A DNA stretch of 64,000 bases from Paenirhizobium selenitireducens ATCC BAA-1503 (lineage in GTDB: Bacteria > Pseudomonadota > Alphaproteobacteria > Rhizobiales > Rhizobiaceae). Made by a program: the position numbers and the translations under genes. Below are positions 43,628 through 52,736 of this stretch, piece after piece. Each line of letters begins with the position of its first letter. The first letter of the stretch is position 1. Under the pieces are notes generated by a model. The model ran no database searches. It saw only the letters and a program-made list of their open reading frames with translations, and was not told the DNA's origin. The stretch is from positions 434,001 through 498,000 of the forward strand of contig NZ_JAEG01000006.1 of NCBI RefSeq assembly GCF_000518785.1. The letters run 5' to 3'.

Positions 43628-45394
43628 ATGACATCCATGACGCTGCTGACCAGACCGAACCGCCACCTGTTCTTCACTGGCAAGGGCGGCGTCGGCAAGA
43701 CCTCGATCAGTTGCGCCACAGCCATCGCGCTCGCCGACAAAGGGCTGAAGGTACTGCTGGTCAGCACCGACCCAGCCTCCAATCTCGACGAAATGCTCGG
43801 CGTAGCGCTCGGCAGCGATCCGACGCCGGTGCCGGGCGTTACCGGTCTGTCGGCGATGAACATCGACCCGGAAACGGCCGCAGAAGACTACCGCGGCCGC
43901 GTGCTCGACCAGATGGGTCCGGCCGCCACCGACCAGGAAAAGGCAACCGTGCGCGAACAGCTGTCCGGCGCCTGCACCACCGAGATCGCCGCCTTCGACG
44001 AGTTCGTCGGACTGCTCGCCGACGACAATCCGCAGTTCGACCACATCATCTTCGACACGGCGCCGACCGGCCATACGCTGAGGCTGCTCAGCCTGCCCAA
44101 GGCCTGGACCGGCTTCCTCGAGGCCAACGAGCGCGGCGCCTCGTGCCTTGGACCGCATTCCGGCCTGAAGATGCAGGAGGACCGTTTTCGCGAGGCACTC
44201 GACTGCCTGGGAGATCCGGCCCGCACCACCATCGTGCTGGTAACCCGTGCCGACCGCGGCGCCATCCGCGAGGCCGCGCGCACCGCCGGGGAACTCGCCG
44301 AACTCGGCCTCTCCAACCAGATGCTCGCCGTCAACGGCCGTTTCACGCCCACCGATCCGAATGACACGGTCGCGGCCGCCTTCGCCGCGGAGCAGACGGC
44401 CGCGCTGGCCGAACTGCCCGCATCCCTCGCCTCCCTGCCGCGCGACGAGGTGCCGCTGAAATCCTTCGACATGGTCGGGCTCGAAGCCCTGCGTGCCCTC
44501 TTCGCCCCGACCGACGATCTCGCCGGTTCCGGCACTGGCGCCCTGCCCGCCGTTACCGACCTGCCGCGTCTCTCGACGCTGGTCGACGACATCGCCGCGG
44601 GCGGCAAGGGTCTCATCATGGTCATGGGCAAGGGTGGCGTCGGCAAGACAACGGTCGCCGCCGCCGTGGCGGTCGGGCTGGCCGCGCGTGGCCATTCCGT
44701 CCACCTGACGACCACCGATCCGGCAGCCCATCTTTCCTTCGTCGTCGGCTCGGACGCCATGCCGGGCCTGACCGTCGACCGCATCGACCCGGAGGCCGAG
44801 ACGGCGCGTTACATCGACAAGATCATGACGACCAAGGGCCGCGACCTCGACGAGGACGGCAAGGCCCTGCTGCGCGAGGATCTGGCCTCCCCCTGCACCG
44901 AAGAAGTCGCCGTCTTTCACGCCTTTTCCCGTGTCGTCGGCGAGGCACGCAGCAGCTTCGTCGTCATCGACACCGCGCCGACCGGCCATACCCTGCTGCT
45001 GCTCGATGCGACCGGCGCCTACCACCGCCAGATGACACGGCATCTCGACGAGAACGCGCCGGGCCGCATGGTGACGCCGCTGATGCGCTTGCAGGATCCG
45101 GCCTATACGCGCGTCCTGCTCGTCACCCTGCCGGAGACCACACCGGTGTCAGAAGCCGACGCGTTACAGGAAGACCTCCGCCGCGCCAGGATCGAGCCCT
45201 ATGGCTGGGTGGTCAACAAGTCGATGGCGATCACCGGCACGCGCGACCCGCTGCTGCGCGCCCGGATCAAGGGCGAGGCCGCCCAGATCGAGCGGGTGAA
45301 ACGCGATTTCGCCAGCCGCGTCTACGGCCTGGATTTCCGCTCGGTCGCACCCGTCGGACTGACCGAGCTGCGCACGATTGCCGATCCGGCATGA
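43628..45394 (+). CDS. arsA: ArsA-type arsenite-transport ATPase
   Basis: Two-domain GET3/ArsA ATPase, 588 residues. Seen: two P-loops GKGGVGKTS (18-26) and GKGGVGKTT (334-342), two DTAPTGHT signatures, and Cys116, Cys173 and Cys423, matching Cys113, Cys172 and Cys422 of plasmid R773 ArsA that bind arsenite. So the active form appears intact. Normally it drives ArsB and works with ArsD; none of arsB, acr3, arsD or arsR is in this window. It starts 84 bases after sitD in the same direction with no clear terminator between. Function without ArsB nearby is open. Confidence 0.93.
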   Translation: MTSMTLLTRPNRHLFFTGKGGVGKTSISCATAIALADKGLKVLLVSTDPASNLDEMLGVALGSDPTPVPGVTGLSAMNIDPETAAEDYRGRVLDQMGPAATDQEKATVREQLSGACTTEIAAFDEFVGLLADDNPQFDHIIFDTAPTGHTLRLLSLPKAWTGFLEANERGASCLGPHSGLKMQEDRFREALDCLGDPARTTIVLVTRADRGAIREAARTAGELAELGLSNQMLAVNGRFTPTDPNDTVAAAFAAEQTAALAELPASLASLPRDEVPLKSFDMVGLEALRALFAPTDDLAGSGTGALPAVTDLPRLSTLVDDIAAGGKGLIMVMGKGGVGKTTVAAAVAVGLAARGHSVHLTTTDPAAHLSFVVGSDAMPGLTVDRIDPEAETARYIDKIMTTKGRDLDEDGKALLREDLASPCTEEVAVFHAFSRVVGEARSSFVVIDTAPTGHTLLLLDATGAYHRQMTRHLDENAPGRMVTPLMRLQDPAYTRVLLVTLPETTPVSEADALQEDLRRARIEPYGWVVNKSMAITGTRDPLLRARIKGEAAQIERVKRDFASRVYGLDFRSVAPVGLTELRTIADPA

Positions 45395-45466
45395 CCCGCA
45401 AGGCCGCCGAGGCGTGATGCCGGCAAGCAGAACCGCCGGGGCGGCCCTTGACCGGCAACCCGCAGA

Positions 45467-48400
45467 TCAGAAGCGGACGTCCAGTCGTCCCTTGACCTGC
45501 TGTTCCCACGCGCCTTCGCCGGCTTGGCCCGCATAGCTCAGGCCAAGCAGCGCATTCTCGCTGACGGGAACCGAGAACCCGGCTTCCATCACCGCGACGT
45601 CGCGCGCCGACGGCACGCCGTAGACGGTAAAGCTGTCGCTGCCGGCAAAGGCCAGTCGCGCATCCGCCAGGCCGTCGCCGAAGTCATGCCGCCAGCCGAC
45701 CATGCCGTGCAGCACGCCCTTCGTGTCGCCAAAGGCGAGCGGCGCCTGACCGCGCAGTCCGAGCGTGCCATAGGTCGTGTCATAGCTGTCCGCATCGGCG
45801 GAAACGGCCGTCACGCCGCCCGTTTCGGTAAAGCCGTCGGTGCGCAGATGCACATAGGCGAGACCGGCAAAGGGCGAAATCCGGCCGAGGCTGGTGTCGA
45901 TGTCATAGCTCGCCTCGCCGAACAGCTGGGCCGTGCGGGCGTCGTAATCCGCTTCGTTGCGGTCATCGAGACTGCCGGCATCGACCGTGCGTTCGGTGGA
46001 AATCTCGTGCCAGGTATAGGCTGCGCCGAAGCGCAGATCGAGCGCTCCGAAGGAGCGGCCGCCGTAGAGGCCGAGCGAGGCGTTGTCGGACGTGCCCGAG
46101 GCGCCGCGCGATGCCTCGTCGAACGCCGTCTGGCTGTAGGCACCGGCGAAACCCAGCCGCCACTCATCGGCGAGAACAGTGTCGGCACCGCCGGCAAAGC
46201 CCCCGGTCGAATGGGCGAGCGAACCGGCATTGCCGTCGCTTTCGGAGCGCGCCCAGGCGCCGAAGGCCGAGGTCCAGAAACCATGGCCTTGCGAAGCGTC
46301 GCCGAGCAGACGGGCGTTGAACGCATCGCGCACATAGTGGCTGTCATCGACCAGCATGCCCTTTGTCGAAGCGTGAATGTCGCCGGACAGGTCGTCGAAG
46401 GCGCCCTGCACATCGGCAGCGCCAAGTCCGACGACCGCGTCGTAGAGCGCATCCCCGATTGCGAGCGATTCCAGTGCCGTGCCGACGGCAACCTGGTTGC
46501 GCGTATCGGCGAGGCTGGAGAAGGCGATGTTGTTGCGCAGCAGCGTCAGGAAGACATTGTCGGCATCATAGGTCAGGCGACCGTCGAGGAAGGCGAAGCT
46601 GTCGGTCAGCGTGCCGAAGGTGCCGTTGACGCCGCCCGCGGCGCTGAGGATCGTGTAGACGGTGCCGGACGTGTAGGTCGATCCGTCATCCGTGCCGTTC
46701 TCCGGCCCGACGGTCACGGTCGCGCCGCTGTCGATGGTGGCCGTTCCGGAAGCGTCGATCAGATCGCTGTTGCCGAGGTCGTCGACCTCGACCGAGTAGA
46801 ACGATCCGGAAGCAAAGGTGATGTCGCCGACACTGATCGTGCCGATCGAATTGCCCGGCGCCACCGTGCCGCCGCTCGCGACAGCGACATTGCCGAGTGT
46901 CCCGGTGCCGCCGAGCGTTGCGCCGTCAAGCACGCTGGCCACGACCGACAGCGTGTCGGTGTTGACGGAAACCAGTCCGCCCTCGATCGACAGGCCGCCG
47001 GTGAAGGCCGAGTAGTCGCCGGTCAGTTCGGTGATGCCGGACAGGAAGGAGAGCGTGCCGGTGCCCGTCACGTCCGCACCGAAGACATAATCGGTTGCCG
47101 TGTGGTTGAAGACGATTTCACCGTCGCCGTCGCCGAAGATCACGGTGCCGGTGTCGATGAGACCGGCGGTCGCCGCAGCGTCACCGGCTGTCGCACCGAT
47201 GTTGAGGATACCGCTGGAGCCGACATCGTCTGCGATGACGATGCGATCGGCGCTGACCGTTCCGCCATTGGCGACAGTCAGTTCGCCGTCACCCTCGATG
47301 CCGATCGACAGGCGGTCGGCGACCGTGAGGTTGGAACCAGCACCAGAAATGATGGCCTCGCCCGACGAGCCGACTTCGTTGCCGATGTGCAGGCGGTTGC
47401 CGGTGACCGAGCCGCCATTGAGGACCGAGAGATGACCCGTCCCGTGCCGGCCGACATTGAGGTCGCCGGAATAGAGGACGGACGGGTCGACGATGGCCGA
47501 CCAGGTCGATCCCGCTCCGGTCACCGTCATGGTGCCGACGGAGCCGGAAAGATCGCCGAGAATGCCCTGGAGGCTGCTAATCGAGCCGCCGCTGGCGATG
47601 GTGACCGTTCCTTCCGCACCGGTATTGTGGCCGGCGAAGAACGCCCCGTTCATGGTCCACGAAGAGCCTGCGCCGCTGACCAGAAGCTCGCTGTCGGATC
47701 CGTTCTCCGTTCCCACATAGCCGTCGGTGCTGGTGACGGCGGCACCGTCGGCGATCGTCAGGAAGCCGTCGCCCAGATTGCCGACATAGAGCGTGCCGGT
47801 ATTGTCCCAGCGGCTGCCGGCGCCCGTCACAGTGGCGGTGCCGGTTGCGGCCGCGTTCCAGCCGAGGATCGCGCCGTCGGCGTCCACCGTTGCGCCGTTG
47901 CGGATGGTCAGCGAACCCGTGCCGTTGTAGCCGACGCCGATGCGGTCGGTGATGGAAAGGGACGCGTCGTCGACGATGATCGCACCGCTGCCGGAGGCAG
48001 TGTAACCCAGATAGGCCGCTCCAAGCTCGACGCTGCCGTTGTCGGTGACGTTGAGGGTGCCGGAGCCGCTCGCGCCGAGATAGAGATCGTTCAGCACAGA
48101 CCATTGGCTACCGGCGCCGTGGACATTGACGCTGCTGCCCGAGGCGGAGGCGAGATTGGTGATGGTCGCGGTGCCACTCTGGACAAAGCCGCCGTTCGCG
48201 ACGTCCAGGGTGCCCACCCCGCCGCCGCCGACAAGCAGGCCGCCCGTCGTGGTCCAGGTCGAGCCGGTCCCGCTGACCAGGGCCTCTCCGATGGTATTCG
48301 TGCCGTTGGCGATGATGCTGTCGGCGCTCGTCACGTCGGAACCGGAAAGGATGTTGAGATAGCCATGGCCGCCGCTGGAGGCGTCGCCGCCGAAGCCGAC

Positions 48401-48940
48401 ATAGAGAAGGCCGGAGGTGGTCAGGCTGGAATTGTCCTGCAGGTTGACCGTGCCGGTCGATGTCGTGCCGGACGCGATGTTCATTTCCCCGGTGGTGACG
48501 GCCGCGCCATCCAGGATGCTGATGACACCGCCCCCGCCATATCCGACATAGATCGCCCCGGAATTGGCCCAGCTATTGCCCGCACCGGTGATCGTCGCCG
48601 TGCCCGTCGAGCCACTGTTCCAGCCCAGCGAAACGGAATCCGACGTCAGGTCGTCCTCCATGGTCAGATCGGCCGCGCCGCCGAGCCCGAGGAGAAGCGT
48701 GCCGACATAGGCGCCGGCGCCGTCGATCACCACGCCGGGCGCATCGATACGGGCGGTGTCGCCGGCATTGGGCGTGTGCCCGTCCCAAACCCAGTTGCTG
48801 TCGAGGAACCAGTCATTGGTGCCACCGTTCCAATAAACGGAATCGGCCCGCACGGCGCCGGAGAATCCGGCGGCAAGGGTCAGCGCCAGAGCGCTCGTCG
48901 ACAAAAGACGGGTACGACGCGCAATACGGTCGGGCTTCAT
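45467..48940 (-). CDS. Autotransporter with T5SS/PEP-CTERM-associated repeats
   Basis: Type Va secreted outer-membrane protein, 1157 residues. Seen: signal peptide ending GFSGAVRADS (about 31 residues), a passenger of glycine-rich beta-helix repeats (about 60-620) with seven GAGS-W-like units (for example TGAGSRWDNTG, SGAGSSWTMNG) and NGGxV turns, the pattern of the T5SS/PEP-CTERM-associated repeat, an autotransporter strand segment (GGTVAPGNSIGTISVGDITF), and a C-terminal beta-barrel of about 290 residues ending in Phe (GRLDVRF). Likely surface-displayed, perhaps adhesion. ATG 48940 has GGGAGA upstream. Long antisense frames through it are composition artefacts. Confidence 0.92.
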   Translation of the reverse strand: MKPDRIARRTRLLSTSALALTLAAGFSGAVRADSVYWNGGTNDWFLDSNWVWDGHTPNAGDTARIDAPGVVIDGAGAYVGTLLLGLGGAADLTMEDDLTSDSVSLGWNSGSTGTATITGAGNSWANSGAIYVGYGGGGVISILDGAAVTTGEMNIASGTTSTGTVNLQDNSSLTTSGLLYVGFGGDASSGGHGYLNILSGSDVTSADSIIANGTNTIGEALVSGTGSTWTTTGGLLVGGGGVGTLDVANGGFVQSGTATITNLASASGSSVNVHGAGSQWSVLNDLYLGASGSGTLNVTDNGSVELGAAYLGYTASGSGAIIVDDASLSITDRIGVGYNGTGSLTIRNGATVDADGAILGWNAAATGTATVTGAGSRWDNTGTLYVGNLGDGFLTIADGAAVTSTDGYVGTENGSDSELLVSGAGSSWTMNGAFFAGHNTGAEGTVTIASGGSISSLQGILGDLSGSVGTMTVTGAGSTWSAIVDPSVLYSGDLNVGRHGTGHLSVLNGGSVTGNRLHIGNEVGSSGEAIISGAGSNLTVADRLSIGIEGDGELTVANGGTVSADRIVIADDVGSSGILNIGATAGDAAATAGLIDTGTVIFGDGDGEIVFNHTATDYVFGADVTGTGTLSFLSGITELTGDYSAFTGGLSIEGGLVSVNTDTLSVVASVLDGATLGGTGTLGNVAVASGGTVAPGNSIGTISVGDITFASGSFYSVEVDDLGNSDLIDASGTATIDSGATVTVGPENGTDDGSTYTSGTVYTILSAAGGVNGTFGTLTDSFAFLDGRLTYDADNVFLTLLRNNIAFSSLADTRNQVAVGTALESLAIGDALYDAVVGLGAADVQGAFDDLSGDIHASTKGMLVDDSHYVRDAFNARLLGDASQGHGFWTSAFGAWARSESDGNAGSLAHSTGGFAGGADTVLADEWRLGFAGAYSQTAFDEASRGASGTSDNASLGLYGGRSFGALDLRFGAAYTWHEISTERTVDAGSLDDRNEADYDARTAQLFGEASYDIDTSLGRISPFAGLAYVHLRTDGFTETGGVTAVSADADSYDTTYGTLGLRGQAPLAFGDTKGVLHGMVGWRHDFGDGLADARLAFAGSDSFTVYGVPSARDVAVMEAGFSVPVSENALLGLSYAGQAGEGAWEQQVKGRLDVRF

Positions 48941-49024
48941 GAAAAGGTCTCCCGGAGACACCGCGACGGACAAGCCAGCCGTCCCGGCAACTCCAAATTG
49001 ATTAAAGAATCGATCCGCTCCTTT

Positions 49025-49039
49025 TTCCCAAGTTGGGAA
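49025..49039. promoter_or_regulatory. Palindrome upstream of the autotransporter
   Basis: TTCCCAAGTTGGGAA, a perfect 7-bp-arm palindrome, 85 bases before the start. On the minus strand it lies directly after a TTGACG (49051-49046), where a repressor could block a promoter. Confidence 0.5.
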
Positions 49040-49138
49040 CAAACCCGTCAACGGAAAGCATGCGTACCTTCCCGATACACCCGAAAATGGTCGCGGATAG
49101 CGGCATGCGCGTCACACGCTACCGGTCGGCGACGGGCG

Positions 49139-50032
49139 TCAAAGATCGACGGCTGCCTTGAGTGCGTTGCGCCTCGCCAGCACGTTCTCCCTCCAGACCG
49201 TGAACAGGCCGGCGCCGACGACGATCGCCGCGCCGATGACCATATTGGCCCGCAACACCTCGCCGAAGACCAGGACGGCAATGCCCGAGGCCAGCACAAG
49301 TTGGAGATAGGTGATCGGCTGGACCGCGACCGCATCGAGATTGTCATAGGCCTTGATCAGCAGATAGTGCCCGGCAATGCCGGTGCAGCAGAGCAGGATC
49401 ATCCATTTCCAGTCGGCAGCCGAAATCTCGGTCCAGAAGAACGGCCCGGCAATCGAGAGCGCCACCGCACCCACCGTGCCGATATAGAAGAAGCTCGTCA
49501 TCGGCCCGTCCACGCGGCTCACCAGCCGCGTCATCAATCCGTAGAGAGCGCCGATCACCGCGGTCGAGATCGGCAGGATCACCAGCGGGCTGAACTGGTC
49601 GCCGCTCGGCGACAGGATCAGCAACACCCCGCACAGGCCGACCCCGATGGCGGTCCAGCGCCGCCAGCCGACCTTTTCTCCGAGGATCGGCACCGACAGC
49701 AGCGCGACGATCAGCGGCCCGGAGGCGAAGATCGCCTGCGACTGGGCAAGCCCGACCTTGGCAAAAGCGGTGATGGCGATCGGGATCTGCACCGCCAGCA
49801 GCAGTCCGCGGGCGATCTGCAGCACCGGGCGTTTGGTCGCGACCGCCGCCCTCAGCCCGCCGCGCGCCCGCATGGCGAACAGGATGGCGAAGATTGCAAA
49901 GGCCCAATAGCGGAACATCGCCACCAGCACCGGCGGATAGGCCATGCCGAGATGCTTGGACACTGCGTCCTGCACCGAGAATATGGTGAAGGCGATGATG
50001 GCGAAGGCATAGCCGAGCGGCGTGGATTTCAT
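49139..50032 (-). CDS. EamA/DMT family transporter
   Basis: Inner-membrane drug/metabolite transporter, 297 residues, ten helices in two EamA halves. Seen: IAFTIFSVQDAVSKHLGMAYPPVLVAMFRYW at the first half, and VQPITYLQLVLASGIAVLVFGEV in the second. ATG 50032 (MKSTPLGYAF) is chosen; frame to 50119 overlaps the divergent regulator region. Substrate unknown; many such proteins export amino acids or metabolites. Divergent from a LysR regulator that probably controls it. Confidence 0.9.
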   Translation of the reverse strand: MKSTPLGYAFAIIAFTIFSVQDAVSKHLGMAYPPVLVAMFRYWAFAIFAILFAMRARGGLRAAVATKRPVLQIARGLLLAVQIPIAITAFAKVGLAQSQAIFASGPLIVALLSVPILGEKVGWRRWTAIGVGLCGVLLILSPSGDQFSPLVILPISTAVIGALYGLMTRLVSRVDGPMTSFFYIGTVGAVALSIAGPFFWTEISAADWKWMILLCCTGIAGHYLLIKAYDNLDAVAVQPITYLQLVLASGIAVLVFGEVLRANMVIGAAIVVGAGLFTVWRENVLARRNALKAAVDL

Positions 50033-50114
50033 GAAACCGGCTGACCTGGGACGGGCGGAAACGGGAGCGCCACGAGGGAAAGCGGCGAATCGATCGTATA
50101 CGTCTCTTGGCATT

Positions 50115-50135
50115 TGCAAAGTCGGAACTTTTGCA
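50115..50135. promoter_or_regulatory. LysR-type operator candidate
   Basis: TGCAAA and TTTGCA separated by nine bases, an inverted repeat of the T-N11-A type, in the gap between the DMT gene and the LysR gene. Confidence 0.55.
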
Positions 50136-50230
50136 CACCTGCCCTGCGGCAGACGAAGCCGAACGCCGACATGCTACACGGCCCTTCCTGCCGCTTGCCC
50201 TTGCGCCGCCCGCCATGCTCTAACGGCGCC

Positions 50231-51139
50231 ATGGCCTTCACGCTTCGCCAGTTGCAGTATTTCATCGCCGTCGCCGAGCAGGGTTCGGTGACGCGGGCGG
50301 CGCAGAACCTGTCGATCTCGCAATCCTCCGTGACCGAGGCGATCAAGGAACTGGAGGGCGATCTCGGCGTCGAACTGTTCGAGCGCCATCCGCGCGGCCT
50401 GTCGATCACCCATAACGGCCACCAGTTCCTGCGCCATGCCACGAAGATCCTGGCGACCGTCTCCGATGCGCGCAACGCCTTTTCCGAGACGCAGGAGAAC
50501 ACCGGCGGCACGCTCAATATCGGCGTCACCTCGCTGGTCGCCGGCTACGTGCTCTCCGACCTGCTCGCCCGCTATCGCCGCGCCTGTCCCGGCGTCGAAG
50601 TCTCGGCCATCGAGGACAACGGCTCCTATCTCGAGCACCTGCTGATCGGCGGCGAACTCGATGTCGCCGTCATGGTCATCTCCAACCTGCGCGACCGCAT
50701 GGCGCTGCAGGCCGAGATCCTTGAGACCTCGCCCTACCGGTTGTGGCTGCCCATGGGTCACCCGCTCGTCTCCGCCGACATCATCTCGATCGCCGACATC
50801 GCCCGCGAACCGCTGATCATGCTGACCGTCGACGAAATCGAGGAAAACACAGGCAAGCTGCTTTCGGCGCTGGGTGCCCGTCCGCATGTCGCCTTCCGCA
50901 CCCGCTCCGTGGAAGCAGTGCGCAGCCTGGTGGCGACCGGCGCAGGCGTGGCGCTCCTGCCCGACCTCGTCTACCGCCCGTGGTCGCTGGAAGGCGACCG
51001 CATCGAAAGCCGCGACGTCTCCGGCGCCCTCCCCGTCGTCCAGGTCGGCATGGTCTGGCGCAAGGGCTCAAGCCTGCCCCAATCCGCCCGCGACTTCGTC
51101 GGCATCGCGGAAGCGCTCAGAAGCGGGCGGGGACGTTAA
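50231..51139 (+). CDS. LysR family transcriptional regulator
   Basis: LysR-type regulator, 302 residues. Seen: N-terminal winged helix FTLRQLQYFIAVAEQGSVTRAAQNLSISQSSVTEAIKELEGDLGVELFERHPRGL and a C-terminal substrate-binding-like domain beginning GTLNIGVTSLVAGYVLSDLLARY. ATG 50231 is chosen. It is divergent from the DMT exporter and lies 284 bases before ydcS in the same direction; either could be a target. Confidence 0.92.
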   Translation: MAFTLRQLQYFIAVAEQGSVTRAAQNLSISQSSVTEAIKELEGDLGVELFERHPRGLSITHNGHQFLRHATKILATVSDARNAFSETQENTGGTLNIGVTSLVAGYVLSDLLARYRRACPGVEVSAIEDNGSYLEHLLIGGELDVAVMVISNLRDRMALQAEILETSPYRLWLPMGHPLVSADIISIADIAREPLIMLTVDEIEENTGKLLSALGARPHVAFRTRSVEAVRSLVATGAGVALLPDLVYRPWSLEGDRIESRDVSGALPVVQVGMVWRKGSSLPQSARDFVGIAEALRSGRGR

Positions 51140-51159
51140 ATCTCATATTCTTGGTGGAC

Positions 51160-51291
51160 TCCCTCTCTGGCCTGCCGGCCATCTCCCCCACAAGGGGGGA
51201 GAACACGCGTGGGACAGTTCTGCCCTGAACCTGCCGCAGCTTTCGCGGAAAAGCCCCTCCCCCTTGTGGGGAGGGGTTGGGGAGGGGTCTT
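51160..51291. repeat. RIME-like mosaic palindrome, type C, second copy
   Basis: Same two-part layout as 15117-15247: a left CTCTGG...GGCCATCTCCCCC hairpin with ACAA loop, and a right CCCCTCCCC/GGGGAGGGG part ending GGGGAGGGGTCTT. It lies between the LysR gene and ydcS. Confidence 0.7.
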
Positions 51292-51423
51292 CATCCCTCA
51301 CCATTCGGAAAAACCGATAGCGTCTTTCTGACAAATGAATTTGCGAATGCGGCGGTTTCGCGTCACCTTCATCCTCGGGAACAAGCGCCGCGACAAGGCG
51401 GCCCCCAACCGGGAGAAATCGCT

Positions 51424-52581
51424 ATGAAAAAGTTATTGCAGTCGTGCACCGCGATCATTGCCGTTGCCAGCTTCGCCACCAATGCCGTCGCCCAGGAACC
51501 GCTGAAGGAACTCGGCAAGGGTGAAGGCGCGCTCTCCATCGTCGCCTGGGCCGGCTATATCGAGCGCGGCGAGACCGACAAGAATTACGACTGGGTCACC
51601 AAGTTCGAAGCCGACACCGGCTGCAAGGTCACAGTCAAGACCGCCGCGACCTCGGACGAAATGGTCGCCCTGATGAACGAAGGCGGCTTCGACCTCGTCA
51701 CCGCCTCGGGCGACGCATCGCTCCGCCTCGTCGCCGGCAAGCGCGTCCAGCCGATCAACACCGACCTCATCCCCTCGTGGAAGACCATCGACGAGCGCCT
51801 GCAGAACGCCCCCTGGCACACCAAGGACGGCGTCCACTACGGCACGCCTTACGTCTGGGGCCCGAACGTGCTGATGTACAACACCGAAGCCTTCAAGGAA
51901 GCACCGACCAGCTGGAAGGTCGTCTTCGAGGAAATGACGCTCGCCGACGGCAAGTCCAACAAGGGCCGCGTCCAGGCCTATGACGGCCCGATCTATGTCG
52001 CCGACGCCGCCCTCTACCTGATGAAGCACAAGCCGGAACTCGGCATCAAGGATCCCTACGAGCTGAACGAGGACCAGTACAAGGCCGCCCTCGATCTGCT
52101 GCGCGTCCAGCGTACGCTGGTCGGCCGCTACTGGCACGACGCCATGATCCAGATCGACGACTTCAAGAACGAAGGCGTCGTGGCTTCCGGTTCCTGGCCG
52201 TTCCAGGTCAACCTGATGAAGGCCGAGGGCGCCAAGATCGCCTCCACCTTCCCGGAAGAAGGCGTCACCGGCTGGGCCGACACCACCATGCTGCACGCCG
52301 ACAGCGAGCACCCGAACTGCGCCTATATGTGGATGGAGCATTCGCTCTCGCCCAAGGTCCAGGGCGACGTCTCCGCATGGTTCGGCACCGTCCCCTCGGT
52401 TCCTGCCGCCTGCAAGGGCAATGAACTGCTGACCGACGAAGGCTGCACGACCAACGGCTACGACAACTTCGAGAAGATCAGCTTCTGGAAGACGCCGACC
52501 TCGAAGTGCGAAAGCCAGGGCGAATGCGTGCCGTACCACCGCTGGGTGTCTGACTACATCGGCGTCATCGGCGGACGCTAA
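51424..52581 (+). CDS. ydcS: Polyamine ABC transporter binding protein (YdcS type)
   Basis: Periplasmic spermidine/putrescine-type binding protein, 385 residues. Seen: signal peptide MKKLLQSCTAIIAVASFATNAVA, LSIVAWAGYIERG, YGTPYVWGPNVLMYNTEAF and FPEEGVTGWADTTMLHADSEHPNCAYMWMEH, in line with PotD/YdcS proteins. GGGAGA precedes ATG 51424. First gene of ydcSTUV-patD; a triple hairpin repeat follows. Confidence 0.92.
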   Translation: MKKLLQSCTAIIAVASFATNAVAQEPLKELGKGEGALSIVAWAGYIERGETDKNYDWVTKFEADTGCKVTVKTAATSDEMVALMNEGGFDLVTASGDASLRLVAGKRVQPINTDLIPSWKTIDERLQNAPWHTKDGVHYGTPYVWGPNVLMYNTEAFKEAPTSWKVVFEEMTLADGKSNKGRVQAYDGPIYVADAALYLMKHKPELGIKDPYELNEDQYKAALDLLRVQRTLVGRYWHDAMIQIDDFKNEGVVASGSWPFQVNLMKAEGAKIASTFPEEGVTGWADTTMLHADSEHPNCAYMWMEHSLSPKVQGDVSAWFGTVPSVPAACKGNELLTDEGCTTNGYDNFEKISFWKTPTSKCESQGECVPYHRWVSDYIGVIGGR

Positions 52582-52584
52582 AAT

Positions 52585-52694
52585 CCCCTTCTCCCCAGCG
52601 GGGAGAAGGTGCCCGAAGGGCGGATGAGGGGGCCGAGCGTTCCGCCCCCTCATCGCCTCGCATTCGCTCGGCACTTCTCCCCGCTGGGGAGAAG
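52585..52694. repeat. Triple-hairpin repeat between ydcS and ydcT
   Basis: Three stems: CCTTCTCCCC/GGGGAGAAGG (52587-52609), GATGAGGGGG/CCCCCTCATC (52623-52632 and 52645-52654) and CTTCTCCCC/GGGGAGAAG (52674-52694). The outer stems are inverted copies. Located within the operon after the binding-protein gene, where it may stabilise ydcS mRNA and lower downstream expression. Confidence 0.8.
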
Positions 52695-52736
52695 AGGTCG
52701 ACGCGTCGAGGTAATCCAAAACCATCCGGAGTATCC

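Noticed and set aside
45524..50044. A 1506-codon open frame on the plus strand across the autotransporter gene
   Set aside because: It is antisense to a clear autotransporter with signal peptide, repeats and beta-barrel; the Asp/Arg/Gly-rich protein looks like a high-GC mirror frame.
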